Origin: Thalassobius vesicularis
GTDB lineage: Bacteria; Pseudomonadota; Alphaproteobacteria; Rhodobacterales; Rhodobacteraceae
Direction: 5' to 3'
DNA: 64,000 nucleotides
Assembly (NCBI RefSeq): GCF_004799325.1
Contig: NZ_SSMD01000003.1
Location: 434,001-498,000 of the forward strand
The notes under the pieces are model-generated. The model was not told the origin of the DNA. It ran no database searches and saw only the letters and a list, made by a program, of their open reading frames with translations. A program made the translations under genes and the position numbers. The first letter of the stretch is position 1; every line of letters starts with the position of its first letter. This document shows positions 33,431 to 43,078 of this stretch, piece by piece.

Positions 33431-34360
33431 TTATCCTTGCTGGTTGGCGGGCACAGCCGAGGCGCCGCCATTGTCGATGGCCCATTGGGCGTTGGTCTTG
33501 ATCCCGCCCAGCGGGAAGAAGTGGACATTGGTGATGTTGAAATCGGGGTTGGCGGCCTTGTGGGCGGCCAGATCGGCGATCACATCGGTGGGTTCGTAGG
33601 GCAGCAGCAGCTTGCTGACATCCATCGCGCGTTTCTGCAAAACCTTCAGCGAGGGGCCGACGCCACAGGCGATCGCGAACTTGATCAGGGTCTGCAGCTT
33701 GGCCGGACCGGCGATACCGATATGGATCGGCAGCTCGATGCCCTCGGCAGTCAGACGGTTGGCCCAGTCGATGATCGGCTTGGCGTCAAAGCAGAATTGC
33801 GTGGCCAGCGCCATCTTGGCGTCGGTGCGGTTGGCGAACGCTTGTTTCCAGCGCAGCGCCTCCATCACCATGCGGTCAGAGCCGTCGGCGTCGATGTCCT
33901 TGTTGCCCTCGGGGTGGCCTGCAACGTGCAGACGGGTGAAGCCCGCCTTGTCGAACAGACCGGTTTCCAGCAGCTGCATCGAGGAGTGGAACTCGCCTGC
34001 GGGCTGAGCCACACCACCGGCCAGCAGCAGGCCCTGCTTGACGCCTGCTTCGCACTGGTAGCGGGTGATCCACTCTTCCAGCGTGGCTGCGTCCTTGATG
34101 ATGCGCGCCGGGAAGTGCGGCATCACGTTGAAGCCTTCGTCGGTCAGACGCGCGGCGGTGGAAACCATGTCGTCGATATGGGTGCCGTCGATATGCGCGA
34201 TGTAGACGCGGGTGCCCTCGGGCAGCAGGTCGCGGAAGTTTTCGACCTTCTCGGCGGTGCGCGGCATCACCTCGATCGAGTAATCCTTCAGGAACGCCTC
34301 GACCTGCGGGGCGGCGGGTTTCGCGACATCATCGCGACGTTTGAAGTTCAGCAAGCCCAT
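33431..34360 (-). CDS. methylenetetrahydrofolate reductase family protein
   Basis: This 309-residue MetF-type TIM barrel includes FLKDYSIEVMPRTAEK, RVYIAHIDGTH, VMPHFPARII, VKQGLLLAGGVAQPAGEF, and ALATQFCFDAKPIIDWANRL. It reduces or oxidises methylene/methyl-tetrahydrofolate in C1 metabolism. It differs from canonical MetF and belongs to the type found with corrinoid methyltransferases. The frame extends to 34396, but GGGAGG lies just ahead of the ATG at 34360. It precedes the methyltransferase with a 3-base gap, so the products likely pass methyl groups on from demethylation of methylated compounds. Confidence 0.87.
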   Translation of the reverse strand: MGLLNFKRRDDVAKPAAPQVEAFLKDYSIEVMPRTAEKVENFRDLLPEGTRVYIAHIDGTHIDDMVSTAARLTDEGFNVMPHFPARIIKDAATLEEWITRYQCEAGVKQGLLLAGGVAQPAGEFHSSMQLLETGLFDKAGFTRLHVAGHPEGNKDIDADGSDRMVMEALRWKQAFANRTDAKMALATQFCFDAKPIIDWANRLTAEGIELPIHIGIAGPAKLQTLIKFAIACGVGPSLKVLQKRAMDVSKLLLPYEPTDVIADLAAHKAANPDFNITNVHFFPLGGIKTNAQWAIDNGGASAVPANQQG

Positions 34361-34386
34361 GAAGGCCTCCCATATCGCAGCGGGGG

Positions 34387-34683
34387 TCATGCCCATCCGT
34401 CATTGGCTATCAGGGCCTTCAGCCGGTCCTGATCAAACTCGGCTTCCAGCCTTTCGGCTTCGGCCACGGCAATGTCCGAGGGCTCGCCCTCGACCGGATA
34501 AGGGTCTGCTTTGCGCCATTCGGCCAGGTAGGCGTCGGTATCGGACGCTCCTGTTTTCATGGCCGCGCGATCAATCGCCTGTTCGAACCGCTCGGAAAGT
34601 TGCTTCTTCGCGCCCCGACGGCCCTTGCCCACGATCACCTGTGCCGGAATATCCCGCCAGTAAACGATTGTGACCTCAGGCAT
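34387..34683 (-). CDS. small 'virulence factor' family protein (PF13769 type)
   Basis: This 98-residue protein begins MPEVTIVYWRDIPAQVIVGKG and continues with a helical region (KKQLSERFEQAIDRAAMKTG) and an acidic tail. The pattern fits the family labelled 'virulence factor', a misleading name. Its consistent place upstream of MetF-type and corrinoid methyltransferase genes in alphaproteobacteria points to C1 metabolism. The exact function is unknown. First gene of the operon, with AGGGG upstream of the ATG. Confidence 0.75.
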   Translation of the reverse strand: MPEVTIVYWRDIPAQVIVGKGRRGAKKQLSERFEQAIDRAAMKTGASDTDAYLAEWRKADPYPVEGEPSDIAVAEAERLEAEFDQDRLKALIANDGWA

Positions 34684-34923
34684 TCGATTGATTCCCCTGT
34701 TTCCTGTGACCCATCTGTAATTCAGCCCGTTTGCGACACGAGGGCCGTTTTCGACAGAAAGATCACGCTCTGCGACGTCCCCCTTCTATCCTTTGGGGGC
34801 CGCGATAGGCCAGCGCCCGACATTGGAAAAATCCTAAACATCTTCATGAGCCGAACGCCGGTCCTTGCGCGGCGGGGCGGAGTTCACTACCTTGGGGGTA
34901 ACTTGAAATGGAGGGCGTAAGTC

Positions 34924-36036
34924 ATGGCGCCCAAGCGTCCCAAAGGTGCGGGCGCGTTCCCGAAACCGGTTGAGAGCCCCGCGCCCAATCCGCCTGATCC
35001 GGCCGAGCTGTATGCCGCGCTGGATCTGGGCACGAACAGTTGCCGCATGTTGATTGCCCAACCCAAGGGCAGTCAGTTTCATGTGGTCGACAGCTTCTCG
35101 AAATCCGTGCAACTTGGCGCGGGTCTGGAAAGCACGGGCAAGCTTAGCCGTGCCTCGATGGGTCGCACCATTCAGGCGCTGCGGATTTGCCAGCAAAAGC
35201 TCAAGCGTCACAAAGTGCAGCGTATGCGCCTGGTGGCGACCGAAGCCTGCCGTCGTGCCACCAATGCCGCCGACTTTATCAAAAAGGTCCGCCGCGAAAC
35301 CGGTCTGCAGCTAGAGATCATCCAGCCCGAGGAAGAGGCCCGGCTGGCCGTTATCTCTTGCGCGCCGCTGGTCAGTACGCGGACAGAGCAGCTGCTGGTG
35401 GTCGATATCGGCGGCGGCTCGACCGAGCTGGTGTGGATCGACCTCAGCTCGGTTCCCCGTCGTGACCGCCCCCGCGCGATCATGAGACTGCACGCTGGTT
35501 TCCACCCGCAAAACAGCCCCTTCCCCGCCGCCAAGGTGGTGGACTGGATCAGCGTCCCGCTGGGCGTGGCAACGCTGCGCGATCAGTTCAACGATGTCGA
35601 AGACGATGCCGCCCGTTTTGCCCTGATGAGCTGGTTCTTTGAGGAGAACCTTGCCGAATTCACCCCCTACGCCAATGAACAGGCGCGCGCGGGCTTCCAG
35701 ATCGTCGGCACCAGTGGAACGGTGACGACCGTCGCCGCCTCGCATCTGGGGCTAAAGCGGTATGACCGAACCAAGGTCGACGGGTTGCGCATGACCTCGG
35801 ACCAGATAGACAAGGTGATCCGCTCGTATCTGGACCTCGGCCCGACCGGCCGGCGCAGCGATCCGCGCATCGGACAGGACCGCCATGCGTTGATCATGTC
35901 TGGCGCTGCGATCCTTCAGGCGCTATTGCGCTGCTGGCCCACCGATAGGCTATCGGTCGCAGACCGCGGCCTGCGCGAAGGGCTGCTTTACGCCCAGATG
36001 ACGGCGGACGGCGTACTGGAAGACGGACCATTCTGA
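34924..36036 (+). CDS. ppx: Ppx/GppA family phosphatase (exopolyphosphatase)
   Basis: This 370-residue ASKHA-fold protein hydrolyses polyphosphate or pppGpp. Motifs: [16 protein letters not shown] (phosphate 1), [41 protein letters not shown] (phosphate 2), and [15 protein letters not shown]. The roughly 27-residue N-terminal lead is proline-rich and basic. GGAGG sits before the ATG at 34924. Its TGA overlaps the ATG of rlmE by one base. The 240-base gap upstream (34684-34923) shows no other gene. Confidence 0.93.
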   Translation: MAPKRPKGAGAFPKPVESPAPNPPDPAELYAALDLGTNSCRMLIAQPKGSQFHVVDSFSKSVQLGAGLESTGKLSRASMGRTIQALRICQQKLKRHKVQRMRLVATEACRRATNAADFIKKVRRETGLQLEIIQPEEEARLAVISCAPLVSTRTEQLLVVDIGGGSTELVWIDLSSVPRRDRPRAIMRLHAGFHPQNSPFPAAKVVDWISVPLGVATLRDQFNDVEDDAARFALMSWFFEENLAEFTPYANEQARAGFQIVGTSGTVTTVAASHLGLKRYDRTKVDGLRMTSDQIDKVIRSYLDLGPTGRRSDPRIGQDRHALIMSGAAILQALLRCWPTDRLSVADRGLREGLLYAQMTADGVLEDGPF

Positions 36037-36746
36037 TGACCGAGAAAAAGAAAAACACATCCGGGCGCGGTCAGCGCGATCTGAAAGTCAAGGTAAAGAC
36101 CGCCCGTGGGCGCTCGCTCAGCTCGACCCGCTGGTTGCAGCGGCAGTTGAACGACCCCTATGTGAAACAAGCCAAGATCGACGGCTATCGTGGTCGCGCG
36201 GCCTACAAGATTCTTGAACTGGACGATAAGTTCCGCTTCCTCGTTCCCGGCGCGCGCGTCGTGGATTTGGGCTGTGCGCCGGGCGGATGGTGTCAGGTCG
36301 CGGTCAAACGTGTGAATGCCCTGGGCGAGAAGTCCGGAAAGCGCATCGGCACCGTGCTGGGCGTGGACCTGCAAGAGGTCGAGCCGATCGCCGGTGCGGA
36401 AACTCACCAGCTGGATTTCATGTCCGATGACGCCGACGAACAGGTCAAGGCCTGGCTGGGCGGCAAAGCTGACGTGGTGATGTCCGACATGGCAGCGGCA
36501 TCCTCGGGGCACAAACAGACCGACCACCTGCGCATCATCGCCCTGTGCGAGGCCGCAGCGTATCTGGCCTTCGATGTGCTGGAGGACGGTGGCACTTTCG
36601 TCGCCAAGGTTCTGGCCGGCGGCGCCGAGGGCGACCTGCAAAAGCTGCTGAAGCAGAAATTCGCGAAGGTCGTGAACGTGAAACCGCCCGCGTCACGCTC
36701 GGACAGTTCCGAGAAATTCGTGATCGCCACCGGATTCCGCGGCTGA
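36036..36746 (+). CDS. rlmE: 23S rRNA (uridine-2552-2'-O)-methyltransferase RlmE
   Basis: RlmE (FtsJ/RrmJ) methylates U2552 in the A-loop late in 50S assembly. The 236-residue protein has a basic N-terminus, the SAM-binding motif [14 protein letters not shown], the acidic GVDLQEVEP, and the catalytic region [15 protein letters not shown] with FVAKVLAGG (the second catalytic Lys), ending [15 protein letters not shown]. The first Lys lies in [12 protein letters not shown]. It is coupled to ppx by a TGATG overlap. Confidence 0.96.
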   Translation: MTEKKKNTSGRGQRDLKVKVKTARGRSLSSTRWLQRQLNDPYVKQAKIDGYRGRAAYKILELDDKFRFLVPGARVVDLGCAPGGWCQVAVKRVNALGEKSGKRIGTVLGVDLQEVEPIAGAETHQLDFMSDDADEQVKAWLGGKADVVMSDMAAASSGHKQTDHLRIIALCEAAAYLAFDVLEDGGTFVAKVLAGGAEGDLQKLLKQKFAKVVNVKPPASRSDSSEKFVIATGFRG

Positions 36747-36748
36747 TC

Positions 36749-36949
36749 TTACAAGTAGCCGCCCCCGCCCTGATGGAGCGACGCGTCCGCTGCCGCCAGA
36801 AACGCCGCCTCGGCCACACCGTCCACCGGACGCGCCTTGCGCCCGACGCGGCTGGTCGCGATCAGGTTCTGCTGTCGCAACAGCTCGAACAGGCGAGCAT
36901 GTTTTTCTAGGCTGTCGCGCACATGTTTGGGCGGGTCATTGCGGGCCAT
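36749..36949 (-). CDS. small basic protein of unknown function
   Basis: This 66-residue frame starts at ATG 36949 with GGAG at a usable distance and ends two bases from the convergent rlmE stop. The product (MARNDPPKHVRDSLEKHARL at its start) has an amphipathic helical N-terminal half and a Gly-rich end GGGGYL. I do not recognise a family, and the evidence that it is translated is modest. The terminator of the exonuclease transcript lies just upstream at 36967-36991. Confidence 0.45.
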   Translation of the reverse strand: MARNDPPKHVRDSLEKHARLFELLRQQNLIATSRVGRKARPVDGVAEAAFLAAADASLHQGGGGYL

Positions 36950-36966
36950 CGCGGTCTCCGGACGTG

Positions 36967-36991
36967 AAAAGGGCACCCACGCAGGGTGCCC
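36967..36991 (-). terminator. terminator of the DUF294/exonuclease transcript
   Basis: GGGCACCC (36971-36978) and GGGTGCCC (36984-36991) form a perfect 8-bp stem; the minus strand continues with TTTT (plus 36967-36970). Confidence 0.8.
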
Positions 36992-37038
36992 CTTGATTGC
37001 GGCGCAAATGGCCCCTGTCCGGGGTAATCTGATGGCGC

Positions 37039-38448
37039 TCAGTTCAGATCTTCCAGCAAACGCCCGTGTTTACGGGTTTCCTTCAGCATGTCGCCAAAGG
37101 TGATGATCCCGCGCGCTTCGAGCATGGGCAGCATCTTACACAACACCTCGGCCGTTGCGTAGGCGTCGCCCATGGCGGTGTGGCGCAGGTGATCAGGGAT
37201 CACGATCCCCAGCCGTTCGCACAGCGCATCCAGCGTATGGGTCTGGCTGGCCCCGAACAGCACCGCCGAAACCAGAACCGTATCCAGAACCGGGTGCTTC
37301 CACTCCAACCCCAGCCGTTTGCCGTGGCGATGCATGAACGCCATGTCGAACGGCGCGTTATGCGCCACGATGACCGAGCCCTTGGCGAATTTGTGGAAGC
37401 TCGGTACTGCCTTGTCCGGTGAGGGCGCGCCACGCACCATCGCATCGCTGATCCCGTGCACCTTGGTCGAGGCCGGCGGGATCGGCATGCCCGGATTCAC
37501 CAGCATGTCGATATTCTCGCCCGAGACGATCTTGCCCCGCACGACACGCACGGCACCGATCTGGACGATCTCGTCCTTGTGCGGCAACAGCCCGGTGGTT
37601 TCGGTGTCAAACACCGCATAGGTTAGCTCGCGCAGCGGTGTTTCATCCGCCGCAGTGCCTGCCTTTTGCACCAGCAGATCGAAATCATAGATCAGTGGGC
37701 GCGCGGCATCGGGGTCGATATGCGCCTCGGCCCCGTCGATGATCAGCACATAGCCCGAGCCTTGCTCCAACGGTTTCATCCGCAGGCTATAGGTCTGTTC
37801 GTTTTCCGCACCGTCCGCAATGAATGACACCTCGCGCCCGGTTTTGCCGACCTGTTTCCAGGCGGCCTCGACCGCGCCTTGATCGAAATAATCAAAGATC
37901 GGTGCATTCAGACGCGGCGTGTGGATCTGCGCCAGAACGCCCGCCGCCTGCCCGTCATACAACACGATCTGGTGGTGCGGATTCACCAGAACGGTCGCCA
38001 CAGGGATCTCGGTCAGCAGGGCAGTCAGACGATCCCGTTCAGCGGTCAGGCGTTCGGTCTCAGCCGCGATGGCGCTGGCCGTGTGCATGGTCGAGGCGGA
38101 CAGCTGTTGCGACATCGCCTGTGCGGCAGGCGCCAGATCGCCAAGGTATTTCGCCGTCTCGGCATCGACGCCACCATGCGCCCCCGCATGGGCCCGCGCA
38201 CGCAACCCGGCGGCCAGCCGCTCGATCGGTTTGGCGACGTTTTCGTCGAACAGGAACCAGATCCCGGCGGTCATCCCCACCAGACCGAACCCACCAATCG
38301 TCGCCGCCTGAACGAATCCCGAGGTCACATCCCCTGTCGAGGCCTTAAGATACCCGACATAAAGCGCCACGAAAAACAGCGCGGCGCCGCCCAATCCAAT
38401 CAACACGAAGAACAGGAAAATCCGGATTCGCAGACTTAAATGGGTCAT
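37039..38448 (-). CDS. membrane-anchored DnaQ-type (DEDDh) 3'-5' exonuclease
   Basis: This 469-residue protein has two membrane helices (about residues 8-33 and 48-67), a helical linker, a PAS-like region (TEIPVATVLVNPHHQIVLYDG), then a DEDDh exonuclease domain: FDTETTGL (Exo I), VAHNAPFDMAFM (Exo II) and HTAMGDAYAT (Exo III). It resembles the DNA polymerase III epsilon subunit but with a sensor-kinase-like front end. It is the last gene of a three-gene run with a DUF294 nucleotidyltransferase. A conserved association of such exonucleases with DUF294 and a solute symporter is known, without assigned function. The ATG at 38448 is chosen over one six codons upstream. Confidence 0.88.
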   Translation of the reverse strand: MTHLSLRIRIFLFFVLIGLGGAALFFVALYVGYLKASTGDVTSGFVQAATIGGFGLVGMTAGIWFLFDENVAKPIERLAAGLRARAHAGAHGGVDAETAKYLGDLAPAAQAMSQQLSASTMHTASAIAAETERLTAERDRLTALLTEIPVATVLVNPHHQIVLYDGQAAGVLAQIHTPRLNAPIFDYFDQGAVEAAWKQVGKTGREVSFIADGAENEQTYSLRMKPLEQGSGYVLIIDGAEAHIDPDAARPLIYDFDLLVQKAGTAADETPLRELTYAVFDTETTGLLPHKDEIVQIGAVRVVRGKIVSGENIDMLVNPGMPIPPASTKVHGISDAMVRGAPSPDKAVPSFHKFAKGSVIVAHNAPFDMAFMHRHGKRLGLEWKHPVLDTVLVSAVLFGASQTHTLDALCERLGIVIPDHLRHTAMGDAYATAEVLCKMLPMLEARGIITFGDMLKETRKHGRLLEDLN

Positions 38449-38450
38449 CT

Positions 38451-38972
38451 TTACGCTCCTCCACAAACAAGCCCCATCAATTTGTCACCCGAGGCCACGG
38501 GGTGCCACACGGCGTTCTCCAGCTCTCCCTGCGCCGAGATTTTGGGTTCTGCGGGCAGCTGCGACTGGCGGCTTTGCGCGCAATCGAACACTACCGACAG
38601 AACCTGAACCTGCTGCCAGCGGCTAAAGAACAGAAGATCGGCCACGGTCAGCGACGGCACCTCCTCCATCGCGTGGACCGAGTCGCGATCCAGCGCCATG
38701 AAGCGATGAACGAATGGCCTCACATAGGTCCAGGGGCGAAAGAATGCCTTGTTTTCAACGGTCTGAATAACGACCACGCGTTCGGGCATGACCGAGGTCG
38801 TGCGCCCGTACCAGCCGTATTCGCTGGAAATCGTTGCCGCGATCATCGCGCATCCAGCGGCGGCCGGGATCAGCCATTTCGGCAGGCGCCGCCCCAACAG
38901 GCGGTTCACCAACAGCATCAGACCACCGCCCGCAGCGCCCGCGATCACGGTCGCAACCAGTTCAAACAGCAT
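38451..38972 (-). CDS. membrane protein of unknown function
   Basis: This 173-residue protein has two N-terminal membrane segments (residues about 3-22 and 35-52) followed by a soluble region of about 115 residues, which begins YGWYGRTTSVMPERVVVIQ and contains no motif I recognise. It lies between the DUF294 gene (28-base gap) and the exonuclease gene (2-base gap), in the same direction. It is probably a component of the same membrane-linked unit. Confidence 0.65.
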   Translation of the reverse strand: MLFELVATVIAGAAGGGLMLLVNRLLGRRLPKWLIPAAAGCAMIAATISSEYGWYGRTTSVMPERVVVIQTVENKAFFRPWTYVRPFVHRFMALDRDSVHAMEEVPSLTVADLLFFSRWQQVQVLSVVFDCAQSRQSQLPAEPKISAQGELENAVWHPVASGDKLMGLVCGGA

Positions 38973-39000
38973 TCAATTCCTCCCTTTGTGTCGTGGGGGT

Positions 39001-40824
39001 TTATCCCACGACACCCTTTCCGTGTCCGACCGCAGATTGCAACGATTTCACCACCACGAAGGCGTTGCGCAGGTGGCTGCGCTCGAAATCGGACAGTTCG
39101 GCCAATTCAAGATAGTTGTCGGGGGCCTCGCCCCGTTTCACCTGCCGCGACTGGTGCAGCAGGCGGGTTTCCGCAATCAGATCATAGGCATCCAGCAAAT
39201 CCCGCGCGCCAGATGCGCTGAGCACCCCAGCCGTTGCCGCCTCTTCCAGACGGGCGCGTGTGTTGACGGCGGTCAGTTTGCCTTGCAGTGCATAAACGCG
39301 GCCCAGATCAACCACAGGCACCACGCCGTTGTGTTTCAGATCCAGCGTGTTTTTATGCTCTCCCGAGCGAATGGTCGCAAAACCGCGCAGCAAACCCAAC
39401 GGCGGCGTATGCTTCAGCGAATTGCCAATCATATGCGCCACGAAGATCGAGTTCGCATTGGCCGCTTTCAGCGTATCCTCCTGCAGATCCTCGAACAGCG
39501 ACCTGGTGCCGCCGATGGGCCGCAGGTCGAACATGACCGAGGCCAACATCTGCGCCATCGGGTCGGGCTTGCGGATCCAGCCGCTGAAATACTCTTTCCA
39601 GACGCGCACGGGTTGGCACCATTTCGGGTTGGTCGCCATCATGTCGCCGGGGCAATAGACATAGCCGCAATCGTTCAGCCCATCACAGACGAAATTCGCC
39701 AGATCGGTGAAATAGGCCATGTCGGCCTCGGTCACCGCATCGTCAAGGAACAGGCAGTTGTCCTGATCGCTGACGCCGGTCTGTTCCTGCCGCCCTTGGC
39801 TGCCGCAGGCCAGCCACAGATACGGCACCGGCGGTTTGCCCAGCTTTTCCTCGGCCAGAGCCAGCAGGCGACGGGTCGCGGTATCCGCGATGTCGGTGAT
39901 CAGCCGGGTGACAACCTCGTGCCGGTTGCCGCCGGCGACCAGTTGCACCAGCAGTTGCGGAATGCGCGCCGTCACCGCTGCCATTTGCGCGGCGGACTGA
40001 GCATGGGCAATCTCGGACACAAGCTCGGCCGAGGACACGGCCTGATACCGCGTCAAGTCGGTCTGCGTGACGATGCCAACCAGTTGCCCACCTTCGCAAA
40101 TCGGGATGTGGCCGATGCGTCGCTCCATCATCGCGTGCAGCACGTCCGAGCCGATGGCCGACGGGGACAGCGTCAGGGGATCGCGGGTCATGATCGCACT
40201 GATGGGCGTGCTGAGCGGCATCGCTTCGGCCAAGGCTTTGCCGGACAGATCACGCACGGTGACGATCCCCGCCAGGCTGTCGGCCTCGATCACACAAAGC
40301 GAGGAAATCCGGTGGTCACGCATCAGCCGCGCCGCATCCTGCACCGTGGCTTCGGGGGCGCAGGTCATCGGATTGCGCGCCATCAACGTGTCCACCCGGC
40401 TGGTCGCCAGGTCGTTCTGCTTGGGTTTCGTTGCCCGCGAACGATCAAAGAACCGCCGGGCGGGTTCATGGCTGGCCAGCAACGCCGCGAAATCGGCGGC
40501 GGGCAACAGCAGCAAGGTAGTGTCTTCAGTCGCCGTCGCGGATGTCACAGCGATCCCGTCGCGGGTCAGACCGCGTTCGCCAAAGCTGTTCCGCACACCC
40601 AGCAACGATACCGGAACATCGTTGCCATCGCGGACTTCGATCTGGCCGTGGTGGATCAGGTACAGCCCTTCCAACTGATCACCAAAGCGGTAAACGGTGT
40701 CTCCGGCAACGATCTCGCGGATCTGGAACTTCTCGGCCAAGGCCGACAACTGATCGGCGGACAGAGAGTCGTACGGATGGACCGAGGTCAGAAAACGCAG
40801 AAAATCGGGAAGGCGCGAGGGCAT
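39001..40824 (-). CDS. cNMP-binding/CBS/DUF294 nucleotidyltransferase-like protein
   Basis: This 607-residue regulatory protein contains, in order, a cyclic-nucleotide-binding domain (about residues 20-120, FGERGLTRDG), two CBS domains (about 145-265), a GlnD-like DUF294 nucleotidyltransferase domain with the catalytic pattern ACGSQGRQEQTGVSDQDN, and a helical C-terminal domain. It may sense a nucleotide and nucleotidylylate a partner. It follows the acetate-type symporter operon on the same strand, separated by a terminator at 40921-40957, and precedes the exonuclease. The ATG at 40824 has AGGAGCC upstream. Confidence 0.87.
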   Translation of the reverse strand: MPSRLPDFLRFLTSVHPYDSLSADQLSALAEKFQIREIVAGDTVYRFGDQLEGLYLIHHGQIEVRDGNDVPVSLLGVRNSFGERGLTRDGIAVTSATATEDTTLLLLPAADFAALLASHEPARRFFDRSRATKPKQNDLATSRVDTLMARNPMTCAPEATVQDAARLMRDHRISSLCVIEADSLAGIVTVRDLSGKALAEAMPLSTPISAIMTRDPLTLSPSAIGSDVLHAMMERRIGHIPICEGGQLVGIVTQTDLTRYQAVSSAELVSEIAHAQSAAQMAAVTARIPQLLVQLVAGGNRHEVVTRLITDIADTATRRLLALAEEKLGKPPVPYLWLACGSQGRQEQTGVSDQDNCLFLDDAVTEADMAYFTDLANFVCDGLNDCGYVYCPGDMMATNPKWCQPVRVWKEYFSGWIRKPDPMAQMLASVMFDLRPIGGTRSLFEDLQEDTLKAANANSIFVAHMIGNSLKHTPPLGLLRGFATIRSGEHKNTLDLKHNGVVPVVDLGRVYALQGKLTAVNTRARLEEAATAGVLSASGARDLLDAYDLIAETRLLHQSRQVKRGEAPDNYLELAELSDFERSHLRNAFVVVKSLQSAVGHGKGVVG

Positions 40825-40920
40825 GAATGGCTCCTGTAGGCACTGAAATCGTGCGAAGGTTATCCCGATCATAGCCTGCCGCGATTTGATCCACCTCAGA
40901 CGGGACCAAGGATCCGGCAG

Positions 40921-40957
40921 GAAAAAGAAATCCCGCCCGAATTACCCCGGGCGGGAT
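40921..40957 (-). terminator. terminator of the acs-adk-symporter operon
   Basis: A perfect 10-bp stem (40930-40939 with 40948-40957, 8-base loop) is followed on the minus strand by TTTCTTTTTC (plus 40921-40930). Confidence 0.9.
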
Positions 40958-41008
40958 CGTGTTCACGGCAGGGGCACAGCCGCGATGGCCTGCCCCTGCC
41001 CCAAGACC

Positions 41009-42736
41009 TTAGTGATCGACTGCACCACCGGCGCCACGGGGCACGCGGACGCTTTCGACCAGGGCTTTGATCTCTTCCGGGGTGTCCTCGGTCGCGTTCG
41101 ACACGACATAGGCAACCACGAAGTTGACCAGAGCACCAACCGCACCGAACGAGGTCGACTTGATCGGGCCCAGCAGCGGGTCAGCATCGTCGAAGCTGTT
41201 GGTGCCGGGAACGAAGAACCAGCCCTTGTGCAGGAAGATGTAGACCAGGGTCACGATCAGGCCCGACAGCATGCCAGCAACGGCGCCCTTGTTGTTGATG
41301 CGCTTCGAGAAGATGCCCATCATCAGTGCCGGGAAGATCGAGGCTGCGGCCAGACCGAAGGCCAGAGCCACGGTTTGTGCTGCGAAGCCCGGGGGGTTCA
41401 GACCCAGCCAGGTTGCGATCAGGATCGACACCAGCATCGAGATACGGGCTGCCAGCAGCTCGTTCTTTTCGGAAATGCCGGGGTTGATGATACCCTTGAT
41501 CAAGTCGTGCGACACAGCAGACGAGATTGCCATCAGCAGGCCCGCTGCGGTCGACAGTGCTGCTGCCAGACCACCGGCAACCACCAGAGCGATAACCCAC
41601 GACGGCAGGTTTGCGATCTCGGGGTTGGCCAGAACCATGATGTCACGGTCCAGCTTGACCACTTCGTTGGCTTCGCCGTTTGCCGAGTAGGTGATGTGGC
41701 CATCGTTGTTCTTGTCTTCGATTGCCAGCAGACCGGTGCGTTCCCAGTTCAGCATCCAGCCCGGCTGTTCGTCGATCTTCAGGGACTCGCCCTGCAGGCC
41801 GTTCGGGTAGATGGTGTTGATGAAGTTCAGACGCGCCATTGCACCAACAGCCGGAGCGGTCAGGTACAGCAGGGCGATGAAGACCAGCGCCCAACCGGCC
41901 GACCAACGTGCGTCAGACACGCGGGGAACGGTGAAGAAACGCACGATAACGTGGGGCAGACCCGCGGTACCGATCATCAGCGACAGGGTGAACAGGAACA
42001 TGTTGAAGGTCGAACCCGACTGCGCGGTGTACGACTTGAAGCCCAGATCCTGGACGACCTGGTTCAGCTGTTCCAGCAGCGGTGCACCGCTGTTGGTGTC
42101 CGAGAACAGGCCCAGTGCGGGGATCGGGTTGCCGGTCAGCTGCAGCGAGATGAAGATCGCAGGAATGGTGTACGCGGTGATCAGAACGACATACTGAGCC
42201 ACCTGGGTGTAGGTGATGCCCTTCATGCCGCCCAGAACGGCGTACATTGCCACGATTGCAGCGCCCAGCCACAGACCGCCCGAATACGACATGTTCAGGA
42301 AGCCCGAGAAGGCAACGCCCACGCCCTTCATCTGGCCGATCACGTAGGTCACCGAAGCGACGATCAGGCAGATAACGGCAACGGTACGTGCAGTCTGCGA
42401 GTAGAAACGGTCGCCGATGAACTCGGGGACGGTGAACTTGCCGAACTTACGCAGGTAAGGTGCCAGCAGCATGGCCAGCAGCACGTAACCACCGGTCCAA
42501 CCCATCAGGTAGGCCGAGGTTTCGTAGCCGCCGAATGCGATGATCCCTGCCATCGACAGGAACGACGCAGCCGACATCCAGTCAGCGCCGGTGGCCATAC
42601 CGTTCAGAATGGGGTGAACGCCGCGACCTGCAGCGTAGAACTCGCTGGTCGAGCCGGCACGGGCCCACAGCGCGATCCCGATGTAGAGCGCGAAAGTCAC
42701 GCCCACAAAAATCAGGTTAAGGGTAAACTGATCCAT
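41009..42736 (-). CDS. sodium:solute symporter (acetate-type, VC_2705 subfamily)
   Basis: This 575-residue SSS-family membrane protein has about 13 transmembrane segments. Family features include FYAAGRGVHPILNGMATGADWMSAASFLSM (helix 2) and AAGLLMAISSAVSHDL (helix 8-9). It carries a polar loop of about 60 residues between positions 270 and 350. It follows DUF4212 by 6 bases, the arrangement typical of this symporter subfamily, and lies in an operon with acetyl-CoA synthetase, so acetate or a related short-chain acid is the likely substrate. The substrate is inferred, not shown. Confidence 0.9.
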   Translation of the reverse strand: MDQFTLNLIFVGVTFALYIGIALWARAGSTSEFYAAGRGVHPILNGMATGADWMSAASFLSMAGIIAFGGYETSAYLMGWTGGYVLLAMLLAPYLRKFGKFTVPEFIGDRFYSQTARTVAVICLIVASVTYVIGQMKGVGVAFSGFLNMSYSGGLWLGAAIVAMYAVLGGMKGITYTQVAQYVVLITAYTIPAIFISLQLTGNPIPALGLFSDTNSGAPLLEQLNQVVQDLGFKSYTAQSGSTFNMFLFTLSLMIGTAGLPHVIVRFFTVPRVSDARWSAGWALVFIALLYLTAPAVGAMARLNFINTIYPNGLQGESLKIDEQPGWMLNWERTGLLAIEDKNNDGHITYSANGEANEVVKLDRDIMVLANPEIANLPSWVIALVVAGGLAAALSTAAGLLMAISSAVSHDLIKGIINPGISEKNELLAARISMLVSILIATWLGLNPPGFAAQTVALAFGLAAASIFPALMMGIFSKRINNKGAVAGMLSGLIVTLVYIFLHKGWFFVPGTNSFDDADPLLGPIKSTSFGAVGALVNFVVAYVVSNATEDTPEEIKALVESVRVPRGAGGAVDH

Positions 42737-42742
42737 CTGCGC

Positions 42743-43015
42743 TTACTCCTCTTCCACGCCGTACTGACGGTCCAGATTGTTCATCCGCCAAGCATAGACG
42801 AAGATCAGGATCAGGAACGTGATGATGCTGCCCTGCTGGGCAAACCAGAAGCCCAGGTCAGTGCCGCCAATTTTGATGCCTTCCAGCATCGGCCGCAGCA
42901 GAATGCCGAAACCGAAAGAACAGACAGCCCAGATCACCAGGATGACTGCAATGGTGCGCACGTTCGCAGCCCAATAGGCCTTGTCCGACTCACTTGTAGT
43001 GTTTTGATCCGCCAT
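42743..43015 (-). CDS. DUF4212 small membrane protein (symporter partner)
   Basis: This 90-residue protein has two membrane helices (about residues 22-40 and 58-76) and the DUF4212 motifs AYWAANVRTIAVILVIW and GFWFAQQGSIITFLILIFVYAWRMN. DUF4212 proteins precede SSS symporters and are thought to be their small subunit. It has a strong GGAGGAAGAGGAGG ribosome-binding region and follows adk after a GC hairpin (43043-43068). Confidence 0.92.
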   Translation of the reverse strand: MADQNTTSESDKAYWAANVRTIAVILVIWAVCSFGFGILLRPMLEGIKIGGTDLGFWFAQQGSIITFLILIFVYAWRMNNLDRQYGVEEE

Positions 43016-43042
43016 GACGCGGGTCCTCCTCTTCCTCCTGAG

Positions 43043-43068
43043 CCCCGCCGAGATGAGAGGCGGCGGGG
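43043..43068 (-). promoter_or_regulatory. intercistronic hairpin between adk and DUF4212
   Basis: CCCCGCCG (43043-43050) pairs with CGGCGGGG (43061-43068), 10-base loop, with no T-run. It probably stabilises or processes the mRNA and sets expression of the transporter genes relative to acs-adk. Confidence 0.55.
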
Positions 43069-43078
43069 CGGTAAAAAC

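Noticed and set aside
34600-34920. 106-codon plus-strand frame ahead of ppx
   Set aside because: It overlaps the start of the C1 operon antisense, has no motif, and lacks a supporting ribosome-binding site.
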